Below are positions 1-7,573 of a stretch of 7,852 nucleotides of DNA, in pieces. Source of the stretch: Butyricicoccus sp. (lineage in GTDB: Bacteria; Bacillota; Clostridia; Oscillospirales; Butyricicoccaceae); the NCBI GenBank assembly GCA_020025755.1, contig JAHHRO010000066.1:1-7852 (forward strand). Reading direction: 5' to 3'. Positions within the stretch are counted from its first letter, which is position 1. Each line of letters starts with the position of its first letter. The notes under the pieces were generated by a model. That model did not search any database. It was not told the DNA's origin and saw only the letters and a list, made by a program, of their open reading frames with translations. The position numbers were made by a program, and so were the translations under genes.

Positions 1-43
1 AAACTTTTCACTTGGTTTCGCTTTCCTTACGGTCAGCTTATTT

Positions 44-72
44 ATAATACCACAGATAAATCGTTCTGTCAA
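44..72 (-). promoter_or_regulatory. Strong leftward promoter, proximal of two, reading off the left edge
   Basis: On the minus strand a perfect -35 TTGACA (67-72) is followed by a 17-bp spacer and a -10 TATTAT (44-49), five of six matches to TATAAT. Transcription would start near base 37 and leave the window at base 1, so its product is not visible. No ribosome binding site or ATG is evident in the roughly 37 transcribed bases. With a second consensus promoter about 115 bp upstream, the arrangement resembles the tandem promoters of rRNA operons and other highly expressed genes. That target is inference. Confidence 0.7.
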
Positions 73-122
73 CAGTTTTCTAAACTTTTCCCAAAATTTA
101 TTCTACCCTCAAGAGTCTTACT

Positions 123-164
123 TATCCTAATAGCCATCTTGCAAAAGACAGCCTCATTAGGATA
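123..164. repeat. Imperfect hairpin with 9-bp perfect outer arms
   Basis: TATCCTAAT (123-131) and ATTAGGATA (156-164) are exact reverse complements. Inside them, GCC/GGC-type pairs and a TCTT-GCAA-AAGA inner stem allow a longer interrupted hairpin, closed by a GCAA (GNRA-type) loop if read on the plus strand. No T-tract follows on either strand, so it is not a standard terminator. The right arm contains the -10 box of the distal leftward promoter, so the repeat could serve as an operator or simply be a degenerate element end. Confidence 0.4.
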
Positions 165-187
165 TCACAGCGACATCACATTGTCAA
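159..187 (-). promoter_or_regulatory. Strong leftward promoter, distal of two
   Basis: On the minus strand a perfect -35 TTGACA (182-187), a 17-bp spacer and a -10 TATCCT (159-164) form a second consensus sigma-A type promoter. The predicted start is near base 152. It points the same way as the promoter at 44-72, about 115 bp downstream, and has the same -10 hexamer as the tRNA-Arg promoter. The pair would drive whatever lies left of the window. Confidence 0.6.
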
Positions 188-209
188 TACATCTTTCACC
201 TCGATCACC

Positions 210-333
210 GGAAATCAATTTTAATAATTTATACCACCTCGGATTTCATATACAATCCCAACACAGCCTTGCTTTTGGGATCAAACAGTTCAGCAAATAT
301 GTGGCTACACCAAATTTCTAAAAATTGATTTCC
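210..333. repeat. 13-bp perfect inverted repeat enclosing about 98 bp
   Basis: GGAAATCAATTTT (210-222) is exactly reverse-complemented at 321-333. Farther out, AAAGACAGCCTC (144-155) and, on the opposite strand near 347-357, AAAGCAGCCTC form a looser inverted pair differing by one base gap. The nested inverted sequences could be remnants of a small transposon-like (MITE-type) element or a folded noncoding RNA. No target duplication was identified, and the spacing of the two pairs is asymmetric. An additional 7-bp stem, ATCCCAA/TTGGGAT (255-261/275-281), lies inside. Confidence 0.4.
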
Positions 334-339
334 ATACAT
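229..339 (-). CDS. Doubtful short reading frame (36 codons), unrecognised
   Basis: A minus-strand frame opens with ATG at 337-339 and ends with TAA at 229-231. The predicted peptide looks protein-like: it starts MYGNQFLEIW, continues with HIFAELFDPKSKAVLG and ends LYMKSEVV. No Shine-Dalgarno sequence precedes the ATG. The same frame stays open upstream through the tRNA-Arg terminator and into the tRNA gene (to about base 456), which cannot be real coding sequence. Either this is the tail of a decayed gene, or the open frame is a by-product of a conserved noncoding repeat. I do not recognise a family and assign no function. Confidence 0.2.
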   Translation of the reverse strand: MYGNQFLEIWCSHIFAELFDPKSKAVLGLYMKSEVV

Positions 340-371
340 CTCAAAGAGAGGCTGCTTTCTGCAAATATGAA

Positions 372-403
372 AAGAACCTGTGAAGTAAACTTCACAGGTT
401 CTT
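372..403 (-). terminator. Intrinsic terminator of tRNA-Arg
   Basis: AAGAACCTGTGAAG (372-385) and its exact reverse complement (390-403) form a perfect 14-bp stem with a 4-base loop. On the minus strand it is followed by TTCATATTTG, giving a run of four T when joined to the stem end. The stem begins at the terminal A of the encoded CCA of tRNA-Arg, so terminator and tRNA abut with no spacer. The stem is strong, but the T-tract is short. Confidence 0.85.
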
Positions 404-479
404 GGTACGCCGAAAGGGATTCGAACCCCCGACCTTTTGGTTCGTAGCCAAACACTCTATCCAGCTGAGCTATCGGCGC
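403..479 (-). tRNA. tRNA-Arg (anticodon ACG)
   Basis: This is a 77-base cloverleaf on the minus strand. The acceptor arm GCGCCGA pairs with TCGGCGT with a G-U first pair. The D-arm reads GCTCAGCTGGATAGAGT. The anticodon stem TTTGG/CCAAA encloses the loop CTACGAA, placing ACG at the anticodon, which as inosine-modified ICG reads CGU, CGC and CGA codons. The T-loop is TTCGAAT, the discriminator is A, and CCA is encoded (403-405). It has its own promoter (499-527) and terminator (372-403), so it is probably a single-gene unit downstream of addA. Confidence 0.97.
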
Positions 480-498
480 GTTTCTCGATTGCTTATAT

Positions 499-527
499 AG
501 GATACCATGTGTTTTCTATTTTGTCAA
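499..527 (-). promoter_or_regulatory. Promoter of tRNA-Arg
   Basis: On the minus strand, TTGACA (522-527), a 17-bp spacer and TATCCT (499-504) form a consensus sigma-A type promoter. The predicted start is near base 492, giving a leader of about 13 bases before the mature tRNA 5' end at 479, to be removed by RNase P. Confidence 0.8.
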
Positions 528-549
528 CACTTTTCTTCTGCTTTTTTAC

Positions 550-604
550 AAAAGCATCCGTGGTATGACCTGCACACAAGCCATACCACTTTAATCTTGC
601 TTTT
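550..604 (-). terminator. Compound hairpin downstream of addA, probable terminator
   Basis: On the minus strand, beginning about 7 bases after the addA stop codon, a two-part stem can form. The outer arms are AAAAGCA (550-556) and TGCTTTT (598-604); the inner perfect 8-bp arms are GTGGTATG (560-567) and CATACCAC (582-589), with a 14-base loop. The 3' outer arm supplies only four T, so termination may be weak and read-through into tRNA-Arg is conceivable. AAAAGC at 550-555 can alternatively pair with GCTTTT at 540-545, a second exclusive hairpin. Confidence 0.45.
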
Positions 605-610
605 TATATA

Positions 611-3600
611 TTATAGGTATACTGTACTGTTTGCAGAGAAGAAATACAGTGCACGCGACAGCACAGGCTTTCCAAATATTTTTTCTACCGCCACTTGGTA
701 GGCATCTAACTGTGCGCGATATTGTTCCGCACGTTGCTGCATATAACGTCTTCCAACGCGATCTGTTTTGAAATCAATGATCTGAAATCCATCCTCTGTT
801 TCGGACAGGCAGTCGATGACGCCCTGTAGTAAGACCTGATCGCTTACCCCCTCTGCTTCAGGGTAATAATCCGAGATTGGAACAGTCACAGAAAATTTGA
901 ACTCACGCCGGATGTCCCCTCTGCACATCTGTTTTTTATAAAGGTCTGATGCGAAAAACCTGCTGATCCTTTCAGGCTCCACAGCATCCGCCTGTTCTTC
1001 TGATAGAATGCGCAAAGTGCGCAGCCGATTGATCTCCTCCTCAACTCTGCCACCTTCACATGCATCAAAATCGCAGAACTGCATGAACAGATGATGTGCT
1101 GTACCGCGTTCCGCCGGAGTGAGTCCGTGGGTACGCTGCTCAAAATCTGGACGGCGCAGTTCAGTCTCCGGTCGCGCTACTTGGGTCTCCTCCGCCGTTT
1201 CTACTGCTTTATAGCTTTTTTTCACGCCAGTGGCAGTCATCTTGGCTGGAATATCTGCCAGAATACTATTTTGATAGACCAATCGAGGCGGCACAACGGG
1301 TAATTCCGCAAATGCACCCTCTGCCTCCTTTACCAACTCCATGCTTGTTAAATCTTCCGGCTTACAGAAATAGAACTGCATGTGATCAGGCGCATGTCCA
1401 TCCATCTCCACATGTTCTTCACTGTATGTACGCAGTTGTTCAGCTTTCGGGTGACGAAAAAGCGGTGCTGCGATCCACGCCATCGCACTGTGCACCCCAC
1501 CCATCGCATACGCAGGCAGTTTTCCGAGTGCAGCCAGACGCGCGAGACGTGACAGCTGTGTTCCAAACTGCGCAGATGCACAGGTAATAATCATTTTTTC
1601 TTTTGCGCGCGTGAGGGCTACATAGAGTACACGCAGTTCTTCACTCACAGCCTGCTGCCGCATACGAACAGCAACCGCCTGCCGTTCTAATGTATCATAC
1701 CGCACACCACGCGAGAGGTCGCGGCATTTCGCACCAAAGCCCAATGACGGATGAACAAGAATTGATTCCGTCAAATCCCGCTCGTTAAAACGCTTTGCAG
1801 TATCTGCCAAAATCACAACTGGAAACTCCAGACCCTTTGATTTATGAATAGACATGATCCGTACCGCACCGTCACCGCCTTCTTCCCGTACCGCTTCAAA
1901 ATCTTCTCCACGTTCTTCCATCAGACGCAGCATCCGAACAAACCGAAAAAGCCCACGCGTTCCCGACTGTTCAAATCCGCGCGCGCGTTCAAAGAAAGAA
2001 AGCAGATTGCGCTGACGCTGCGTACCGCCAGGCATCGCCCCGAACAATCCCAGCGCGCCTGTACGATCGTAAATCAGCCAGAGCAGGCGATATACCGGCA
2101 TGTCACAGGAAAGTGTGCGCAAATCATCGAGTTCTCGCAGAAACGCCTGTACTTTGGGGTCTTCGCTCTGACGCGCCGCATCATAAAAGCTAATGGTACG
2201 GTCGATGAGCCGGATCTGTGCCAGTTCCTCCTCTGTAAAATCATAAAGCGGAGAACGCATAACACCGATGAGCGGCACATCCTGCCGCGGATTATCAATC
2301 ACCGATAACAAAGATACGATCGTTCCAATCTCGGTCGTTTGCAGCAAGCCTGTGCTTTCCTCTGTCTGCGCGTATAGTCCATACTCTCCGAGTGCCTGCC
2401 GATAGGTTGCCGCGCGTGATTTCGGGGAACGCATCAGGATCACAACATCTGAGGCACACAGCGGACGCGTGCCCTCTGCTCCGCGTTCCAAAACAGGGAA
2501 TCCACTGTCGATGAGTTTTCGGATTCGCTTGGCGATCATACGCGCTTCCAGTAATGCTTTATCCTCCCCACTGCTCCCCGATGTATCCAGCATCCATAAT
2601 TCCGTATCACAGCGATTCTTTGCATCCGGATAGGAAGCCCCCAAATGCAGTGCTTCTCTGTCTGTATAAGTAAGATCTCCGACCGTTTCTGACATCACAG
2701 CTTCAAAGATATAGTTGACCGTGTCCAGCACCTCAGCACGAGAGCGAAAGTTCTTGGATAGTACTACACGCCGTCCTTTGTCTGCTTCCGGCTCATCCAC
2801 AAAAGACTTATACTTATCGAGAAAAATATACGGATCTGCCAACCGGAATCCATAGATGGACTGCTTCACATCACCAACCATAAAGAGGTTGCCATGTGCG
2901 ATCGCCTGAAAGATGGCATCCTGCACACCATTGGTATCCTGATACTCGTCAACCAGAATTTCTGTAAAACTATCTGCCAATCGTTCTGCCAACAAGGAGG
3001 GCGTTCCATCTTCCCGATACAACAGCGCAACCGCAAAATGCTCCAAGTCATTAAAGTCTGCCAGTCCGCGCTGCCGTTTTTCCTCCGAAAATGCATGTGC
3101 AAATTGCTGCACCACGCGCACCAGTGCATCCAAAGCCGGACGATTCAGGGCGCGGTCATAGGCCGCCTGCTCTGTTGTGACACACAGCAGCTTGGAGCGG
3201 ATCTCTCCTGCTGCTGTCTTCCATTCCTCACGCAGTCCCTTGATCTGTTCCTGAAATTCCTTATCTTCATACCCTCGGATACTTCCCAGCCGATCAAAGT
3301 GCAGGTTCTGTGCACATTCTACTGCAAGATCCCAATCTGCCGATTGGATCGCATCCAAAAGCTGCTCCGCCTGCCGAATATCCGAATGAAAAGCCGGTGC
3401 ATAGGCAGCCTCCAGCGTTTCTTCCTCTGCAAGCAGTTCCAGACCGCGATGCAAGAACGCAAGTCCATATTGCACCGCCTCTTTCGCCTGCTCCAAAAGC
3501 AATTTGCCATGCGGTGTCTGTGCCGGACTTCCGCCATCCATCAACCCTTGACGCACCTGTTCCAGAAACGCGTCCGGATCTGCGTGCGCACGCGTTTTCT

Positions 3601-4135
3601 CAAAGGTATCCAAAACCGTGGCAACAAGTGGCTTATCGTCCTGCCCATTCGCGAGCAAATCAACCAGTGCAAGGAATCCTTTATCCTCTGCGGCATACAA
3701 GGACTCCAAGACTTCTTCCAAAACTTCATCGCGAAGCGTTCCGCGCTCACCATCATCCATGAGCCGGAAGTCAGGTGTTAACCCAAGAACCGCAGCCTGT
3801 TCGCGCACGAGTGTCAGACAAAATGCATGCACGGTTGTGATCCTTGCCTTATGCACCAAAAATAGTTGTCTGCGCAGACGCACATTATCCGGTTCCTGTT
3901 CCAGCCGTGCTGCGATCGCATCTGCCAGCTTTCCGCGCATTTCCGCCGCCGCCGCATTGGTATATGTCACCAGCAAAAACCGATCAATGTCTACCGGCTC
4001 TTTCGGGTCAGTCAGGCGGCGAATTACGCGCTCAACCAACACCGCCGTTTTTCCAGAACCAGCCGCCGCGGACACCAACAGATCGGAGCCATGCGCGGTG
4101 ATCGCAGTCAGCTGATCACTTGTCCACTGATTCAT
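611..4135 (-). CDS. addA: ATP-dependent helicase/nuclease subunit AddA
   Basis: AddA is the motor and 3'-strand nuclease subunit of the AddAB complex, which unwinds and resects DNA double-strand breaks for RecA-mediated repair in the cytoplasm. Numbering from the chosen start (1174 aa), the superfamily 1A helicase motifs appear in order: Walker A AAAGSGKT (23-30), motif Ia TYTNAAAAEMR (57-67), TVHAF (101-105), Walker B VDEYQDT (395-401), motif III GDVKQSIYGFR (421-431), motif IV NFRSR (462-466), motif V SIHKSKGLEFPVV (762-774) and motif VI YVALTRAKEK (838-847). The C-terminal RecB-type nuclease has GTAHHLF (1011-1017), GVIDCL with Asp1108, IIDFKTD with Asp1121 and Lys1123, and YRAQLDAY with Gln1142. 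All expected catalytic residues are present, and the length is slightly below that of Bacillus subtilis AddA. ATG codons occur at 4141 and 4135; GGAGG lies only 3 bases before the first and 9 before the second, so the second is preferred. The start overlaps the end of addB, which supports coupled translation. Confidence 0.97.
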   Translation of the reverse strand: MNQWTSDQLTAITAHGSDLLVSAAAGSGKTAVLVERVIRRLTDPKEPVDIDRFLLVTYTNAAAAEMRGKLADAIAARLEQEPDNVRLRRQLFLVHKARITTVHAFCLTLVREQAAVLGLTPDFRLMDDGERGTLRDEVLEEVLESLYAAEDKGFLALVDLLANGQDDKPLVATVLDTFEKTRAHADPDAFLEQVRQGLMDGGSPAQTPHGKLLLEQAKEAVQYGLAFLHRGLELLAEEETLEAAYAPAFHSDIRQAEQLLDAIQSADWDLAVECAQNLHFDRLGSIRGYEDKEFQEQIKGLREEWKTAAGEIRSKLLCVTTEQAAYDRALNRPALDALVRVVQQFAHAFSEEKRQRGLADFNDLEHFAVALLYREDGTPSLLAERLADSFTEILVDEYQDTNGVQDAIFQAIAHGNLFMVGDVKQSIYGFRLADPYIFLDKYKSFVDEPEADKGRRVVLSKNFRSRAEVLDTVNYIFEAVMSETVGDLTYTDREALHLGASYPDAKNRCDTELWMLDTSGSSGEDKALLEARMIAKRIRKLIDSGFPVLERGAEGTRPLCASDVVILMRSPKSRAATYRQALGEYGLYAQTEESTGLLQTTEIGTIVSLLSVIDNPRQDVPLIGVMRSPLYDFTEEELAQIRLIDRTISFYDAARQSEDPKVQAFLRELDDLRTLSCDMPVYRLLWLIYDRTGALGLFGAMPGGTQRQRNLLSFFERARGFEQSGTRGLFRFVRMLRLMEERGEDFEAVREEGGDGAVRIMSIHKSKGLEFPVVILADTAKRFNERDLTESILVHPSLGFGAKCRDLSRGVRYDTLERQAVAVRMRQQAVSEELRVLYVALTRAKEKMIITCASAQFGTQLSRLARLAALGKLPAYAMGGVHSAMAWIAAPLFRHPKAEQLRTYSEEHVEMDGHAPDHMQFYFCKPEDLTSMELVKEAEGAFAELPVVPPRLVYQNSILADIPAKMTATGVKKSYKAVETAEETQVARPETELRRPDFEQRTHGLTPAERGTAHHLFMQFCDFDACEGGRVEEEINRLRTLRILSEEQADAVEPERISRFFASDLYKKQMCRGDIRREFKFSVTVPISDYYPEAEGVSDQVLLQGVIDCLSETEDGFQIIDFKTDRVGRRYMQQRAEQYRAQLDAYQVAVEKIFGKPVLSRALYFFSANSTVYL

Positions 4136-7100
4136 TGTCATTCTCCTCCAATTTTTCCCAAACCTCGGTATCCTTCCACTTTTTCAGCACACGGCATTGA
4201 TCGCCTGCGCTCTCATCAAATCGACAGGCTGCACGAAAATCACACCACTCACACTGGGATACATTGCCCTGCACCGCCGGATCGGCATCCACACTGCCTG
4301 TCAGCACCTCTCGCCCCATTTCTATGAGCTTCTTCTGTGTATATCGCGCCAGCCTTCCAAATCGTTCCAGACTTGCAACCGAAGAAGCCACAGCAAGCTC
4401 TGGGGTTGGCTCTGGATCTTTCTTGGTCGGCTTGGGTACTTTGATGCGTACTGGAATAAACTTGCCATCCCCTGTAAGTCCCTTTTCCATACACTGCAAG
4501 ATATCAATGTCATCCGATAAAAGACCGGATCTGCGCAATGCACGTTCACGCATGATCTCCAGTGTTTGATCTTCCTCTCCGCGTGCCGCATCGGGTATGG
4601 TATCGCGCACCGGTACATAGAGCACCCCTGCCGGCCGGATCTCATTGAGCTCGCGTGCCAAGCGTGCCCGATAACGCCCCAAACCCTTTTCCTGCAATGC
4701 ATAAAGATAAATAATGAGCTGCATGTTGAGCCCATTCCAAATATCTGAAAGTGAAAAGGACTTTTTTCCGCTCTTATAGTCCATAATGCGGATATACAGT
4801 CTACCGTTTTGAATATATCCATCAACACGGTCTACTTTGCCCGACAGAGAAACGCTGACATCGCCTTCCTGACAGGTGACAGGCGGCAGATCTCCGCCAT
4901 GTGAGAAATCCAGTTCAAAGTCGATCGGCTGAAATTCTGACTCCCTAATTTCAGCAATGATGTTTTCCAATATCGTCTCTACGCTTTTTACCAGCCGACG
5001 GAACAGCACCCGAAACCGCGCAGTTTTGTCTTCCAGTCCGCCCAGAGTCTCGTCGATATACGTCTGTACTGCCGCACGCAGCAGCTTTTTAATGGTGCGC
5101 GGCTGCGCACCAGCTGCACCTTCCGGCTCTTTTGCGAGATTCTCGAGTACCGTTTCCAAGACAAAATGAATAAATGTTCCGGTTTGCGGCGCAGAAAAAT
5201 CCGCTTGCTGCCGCACCTTTGCTTTGAGTCCATACTGCATGAAAAATGCAAAGCGGCAGGAATAGAAGCGATCCACGCGCGAAGCTGTCAAATTCAGTCG
5301 GCTTCCATATAGTCCCTCTACGGTCTCACGCTTTTGGAGTGGGCCGCGGTTGGGTGTCCATCTTTTTGCACGCGCTACAATCTCTGTATCCTTGCACTGT
5401 GCAAACGCTGCGCACGCCGCAGGGGTGCGGCTGTCCCCCAGCGCAGCACAGGCAAGTTCTGCCATCGGGCGAGGTGCTTCCAACGCATCCAATCCACCAT
5501 CCGCGTGCCGGATCTCTAAACCTGTCAGTCGTGCGCGGAACGCCCCGATCAGATAGGACGGACGACAGGTGCTGCCATCTGCATTGGCGGTATGAAACGA
5601 CAGCAGCAAGCGTTCTGACGGACAGGCGATCGCCTTGTAAATGGTTTCCTGCTCCATGAGCATACGCTCCGCGCCAAAAGCCGACAGCGTCATCCCAATG
5701 CCATCCAAGGCAAGGCGGTCTGTTTCCGTGAGCACGGCGGATGGAGCCGGTGCTTTGGGCAGGATGCCATCATTACATCCCAGAACGATCAAATACTTGA
5801 TTTGCCCATGACAAACGCGGTCGATCGCGCCGCAAGTTACACGATCCAGAGAAATCGGGATCACGCCCACATCATATTCAGACAGAAGCAGACGAAACAG
5901 CGTTGAAAAACGCGCCGCTGTCATAGGGGCTTCTCCGCAGACCCAAACCATCTGTTCCATCGCACGCACAAGGATCTCCCAAAGCTGTCGATATTCGTCT
6001 GCAAGCTGTAATCTGCCTGCCTGCTCATGCGCCTGCGCGCAGGCTGTCATGCGTGCCGCTGTCCCCTCTGCCTCCAAGAAGTCATAAAGTGCATACGCGC
6101 AGTCACGCGCGGTCTCTGCCTTTTTCAGTCCGGTTTGCAGGGCGATAAACGGTGTGATCGCACGCGCACGCAGGGCATTGAGCGTTTCCAATTCTGCTGA
6201 CGTCTGTTCATCAATGGTGCGTCCATAGCCGTCTGGATGGTTTTTCCATTCCTTGTTCCATGTACTGCCATGCACACGCCATGTGAGTACATAGTTCTCC
6301 AGACGGTCGGTCTCATCCGTCGTCACATCACACAACCCCGTTTTCAGGCATCCAAAAACATCCTCATAGCGCAGACCATTTGCCGCGGCTTCCAACGCAC
6401 CTGTCACGAGTGCCATTGGTGGTTTTTGCAGGAGGTCTGCCTTTTCACTCAAGAAAATCGGAATATCATACTGCGCCATTGCCATTTCGAGCGCAGCTGC
6501 ATAGCTTTCCCCATCACGGGACGCGACCGCAAAATCATGCCAGCGCGCCCCTGTTTCGCGCACGATACGGCGAATCCACGCCGCGGCATGGGTGCATTCT
6601 GCAAATGGTGTTTCTGCACTGACCAATTCTACGCTGCATCCGTCGGCTGTATCGGCTGGTGCTGTTGCATGCAGCCCCACGCGCTCCAAAACTGCCAGAT
6701 CATGCGGACGGTCTGCTGCCGTGCCAAGATCAACCACTTCCGTTTGGATGCCATGCCGCGCCGCCATACGCGAAAGCAGAGAAACCGTCTTGCAGCCGGA
6801 AATAAAAATGTCTGATTCCTTACGATCGGCTGTAATGGCAACCGTCAAAGGCAGTTTCTTTGCCATCATGCCATCAATGACATTGAGTTCCTGCGGTGTA
6901 AAGGAGGCAAATGAATCAATATAGATCTCCGCTTCATCCAATATCGTGCTGCTTGGCAGAGCAGCCGCTACGCGATCGAGCAGACCGCGCGGGTCAGGTA
7001 TCGTTTCCTCGCATAAGCGATCGTATGCCGTATAGAGTGCGCCAAGATCGGTCAGCTTTCGGGCAAGCAGGTCATCTCCATCCGCACGCATTTCCTGTGC

Positions 7101-7517
7101 TGCATGAAAGATTGCTTCGGGCGGTTGGGCGCAGGTTTTCAGTTCGTCGATCACATCGAGCATTTCTCGCAGCAGCTCCGGACGCTCTGACAGGCTTGGA
7201 TACATCTGCATGCCTGTTTGGACACGCCGTGCCGCTTCATGCAGGGTCAAAAGCCGGCCTGCCGCATCCAGTGAGGTCTGTGCGAGTCCGCCTGTTTCTG
7301 CAAAGATCCGTCCAGCCAGACGCGTAAAAGACAATACTTCTGCAGTTCGTGCGCCTTGATTGTTGGTCTCCTCTGCCAAACGCCGTTCATAGGCATAGGA
7401 CACCAGCTCCGGCACGATCAGGTATTGTCTGCCGCGCCGTGCCGCTGCTGCTTCTGCGAGCTCCTGCATGATCTGGGCTGTCTTGCCGCTGCGAGAGCGG
7501 CCTATGATAATTCGCAT
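4116..7517 (-). CDS. addB: ATP-dependent helicase/deoxyribonuclease subunit AddB
   Basis: AddB is the partner of AddA in the break-resecting AddAB complex. It supplies the second nuclease, for the 5'-ended strand, and in studied homologues scans for the Chi site using a helicase fold that does not translocate. This 1133-aa protein is close to the B. subtilis AddB length. An N-terminal Walker A-like GRSRSGKT (6-13) has Arg where the second Gly of B. subtilis GRSGSGKT sits, but keeps the GxxxxGKT core. A poor Walker B-like region reads YIDSFASFTPQE (199-210). The C-terminal nuclease shows GTFIHFVLE (780-788), SGKVDRVD with Asp896, IMDYKSGK with Asp913 and Lys915, and NMQLIIYLYAL with Gln933. 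Four cysteines expected to bind a 4Fe-4S cluster are present: Cys754 in DRFYSCRF, and Cys1089, Cys1092 and Cys1098 in QCEWCDFRAAC. The ATG start is preceded by GGGAG at 5 bases. It is the first gene of the operon; its TGA stop overlaps the start of addA by about 20 bases. Confidence 0.97.
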   Translation of the reverse strand: MRIIIGRSRSGKTAQIMQELAEAAAARRGRQYLIVPELVSYAYERRLAEETNNQGARTAEVLSFTRLAGRIFAETGGLAQTSLDAAGRLLTLHEAARRVQTGMQMYPSLSERPELLREMLDVIDELKTCAQPPEAIFHAAQEMRADGDDLLARKLTDLGALYTAYDRLCEETIPDPRGLLDRVAAALPSSTILDEAEIYIDSFASFTPQELNVIDGMMAKKLPLTVAITADRKESDIFISGCKTVSLLSRMAARHGIQTEVVDLGTAADRPHDLAVLERVGLHATAPADTADGCSVELVSAETPFAECTHAAAWIRRIVRETGARWHDFAVASRDGESYAAALEMAMAQYDIPIFLSEKADLLQKPPMALVTGALEAAANGLRYEDVFGCLKTGLCDVTTDETDRLENYVLTWRVHGSTWNKEWKNHPDGYGRTIDEQTSAELETLNALRARAITPFIALQTGLKKAETARDCAYALYDFLEAEGTAARMTACAQAHEQAGRLQLADEYRQLWEILVRAMEQMVWVCGEAPMTAARFSTLFRLLLSEYDVGVIPISLDRVTCGAIDRVCHGQIKYLIVLGCNDGILPKAPAPSAVLTETDRLALDGIGMTLSAFGAERMLMEQETIYKAIACPSERLLLSFHTANADGSTCRPSYLIGAFRARLTGLEIRHADGGLDALEAPRPMAELACAALGDSRTPAACAAFAQCKDTEIVARAKRWTPNRGPLQKRETVEGLYGSRLNLTASRVDRFYSCRFAFFMQYGLKAKVRQQADFSAPQTGTFIHFVLETVLENLAKEPEGAAGAQPRTIKKLLRAAVQTYIDETLGGLEDKTARFRVLFRRLVKSVETILENIIAEIRESEFQPIDFELDFSHGGDLPPVTCQEGDVSVSLSGKVDRVDGYIQNGRLYIRIMDYKSGKKSFSLSDIWNGLNMQLIIYLYALQEKGLGRYRARLARELNEIRPAGVLYVPVRDTIPDAARGEEDQTLEIMRERALRRSGLLSDDIDILQCMEKGLTGDGKFIPVRIKVPKPTKKDPEPTPELAVASSVASLERFGRLARYTQKKLIEMGREVLTGSVDADPAVQGNVSQCEWCDFRAACRFDESAGDQCRVLKKWKDTEVWEKLEENDNESVDK
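4145..4149 (-). promoter_or_regulatory. Ribosome binding site deciding the addA start
   Basis: GGAGG on the minus strand, inside the 3' end of addB, is 9 bases from the ATG at 4133-4135 and only 3 from the ATG at 4139-4141. Normal spacing favours the inner ATG. Because it lies within translated addB, ribosomes finishing addB could reload here. Confidence 0.7.
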
Positions 7518-7522
7518 AATAA

Positions 7523-7527
7523 CTCCC
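7523..7527 (-). promoter_or_regulatory. Ribosome binding site of addB
   Basis: GGGAG on the minus strand lies 5 bases upstream of the ATG at 7515-7517. It supports this start, which also places the Walker A-like motif at the usual distance from the N-terminus for AddB. Confidence 0.75.
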
Positions 7528-7573
7528 TATCCATTCTGTGCATGTTGATCGTGTCGCCATCATCTATGGTCTC

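Noticed and set aside
123..164. Hairpin considered as a terminator
   Set aside because: No T-run follows on either strand, and one arm doubles as a consensus -10 box.
139..321. 60-codon plus-strand reading frame in the left intergenic region
   Set aside because: There is no ribosome binding site. It overlaps a leftward promoter and inverted repeats, and the minus strand looks more protein-like over the same bases.
1844..2308. 154-codon plus-strand reading frame
   Set aside because: It is antisense to addA motif V and its upstream region, basic and low in complexity, with no start signal.
2894..3781. 295-codon plus-strand reading frame
   Set aside because: It lies antisense within addA, whose helicase motifs flank and span it. 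It has no recognisable domain, no ribosome binding site and a Cys/Gln/Leu-rich composition typical of an opposite-strand shadow.
6237..6815. 192-codon plus-strand reading frame
   Set aside because: It is antisense to addB, with no motif and a composition typical of a complement-strand frame.
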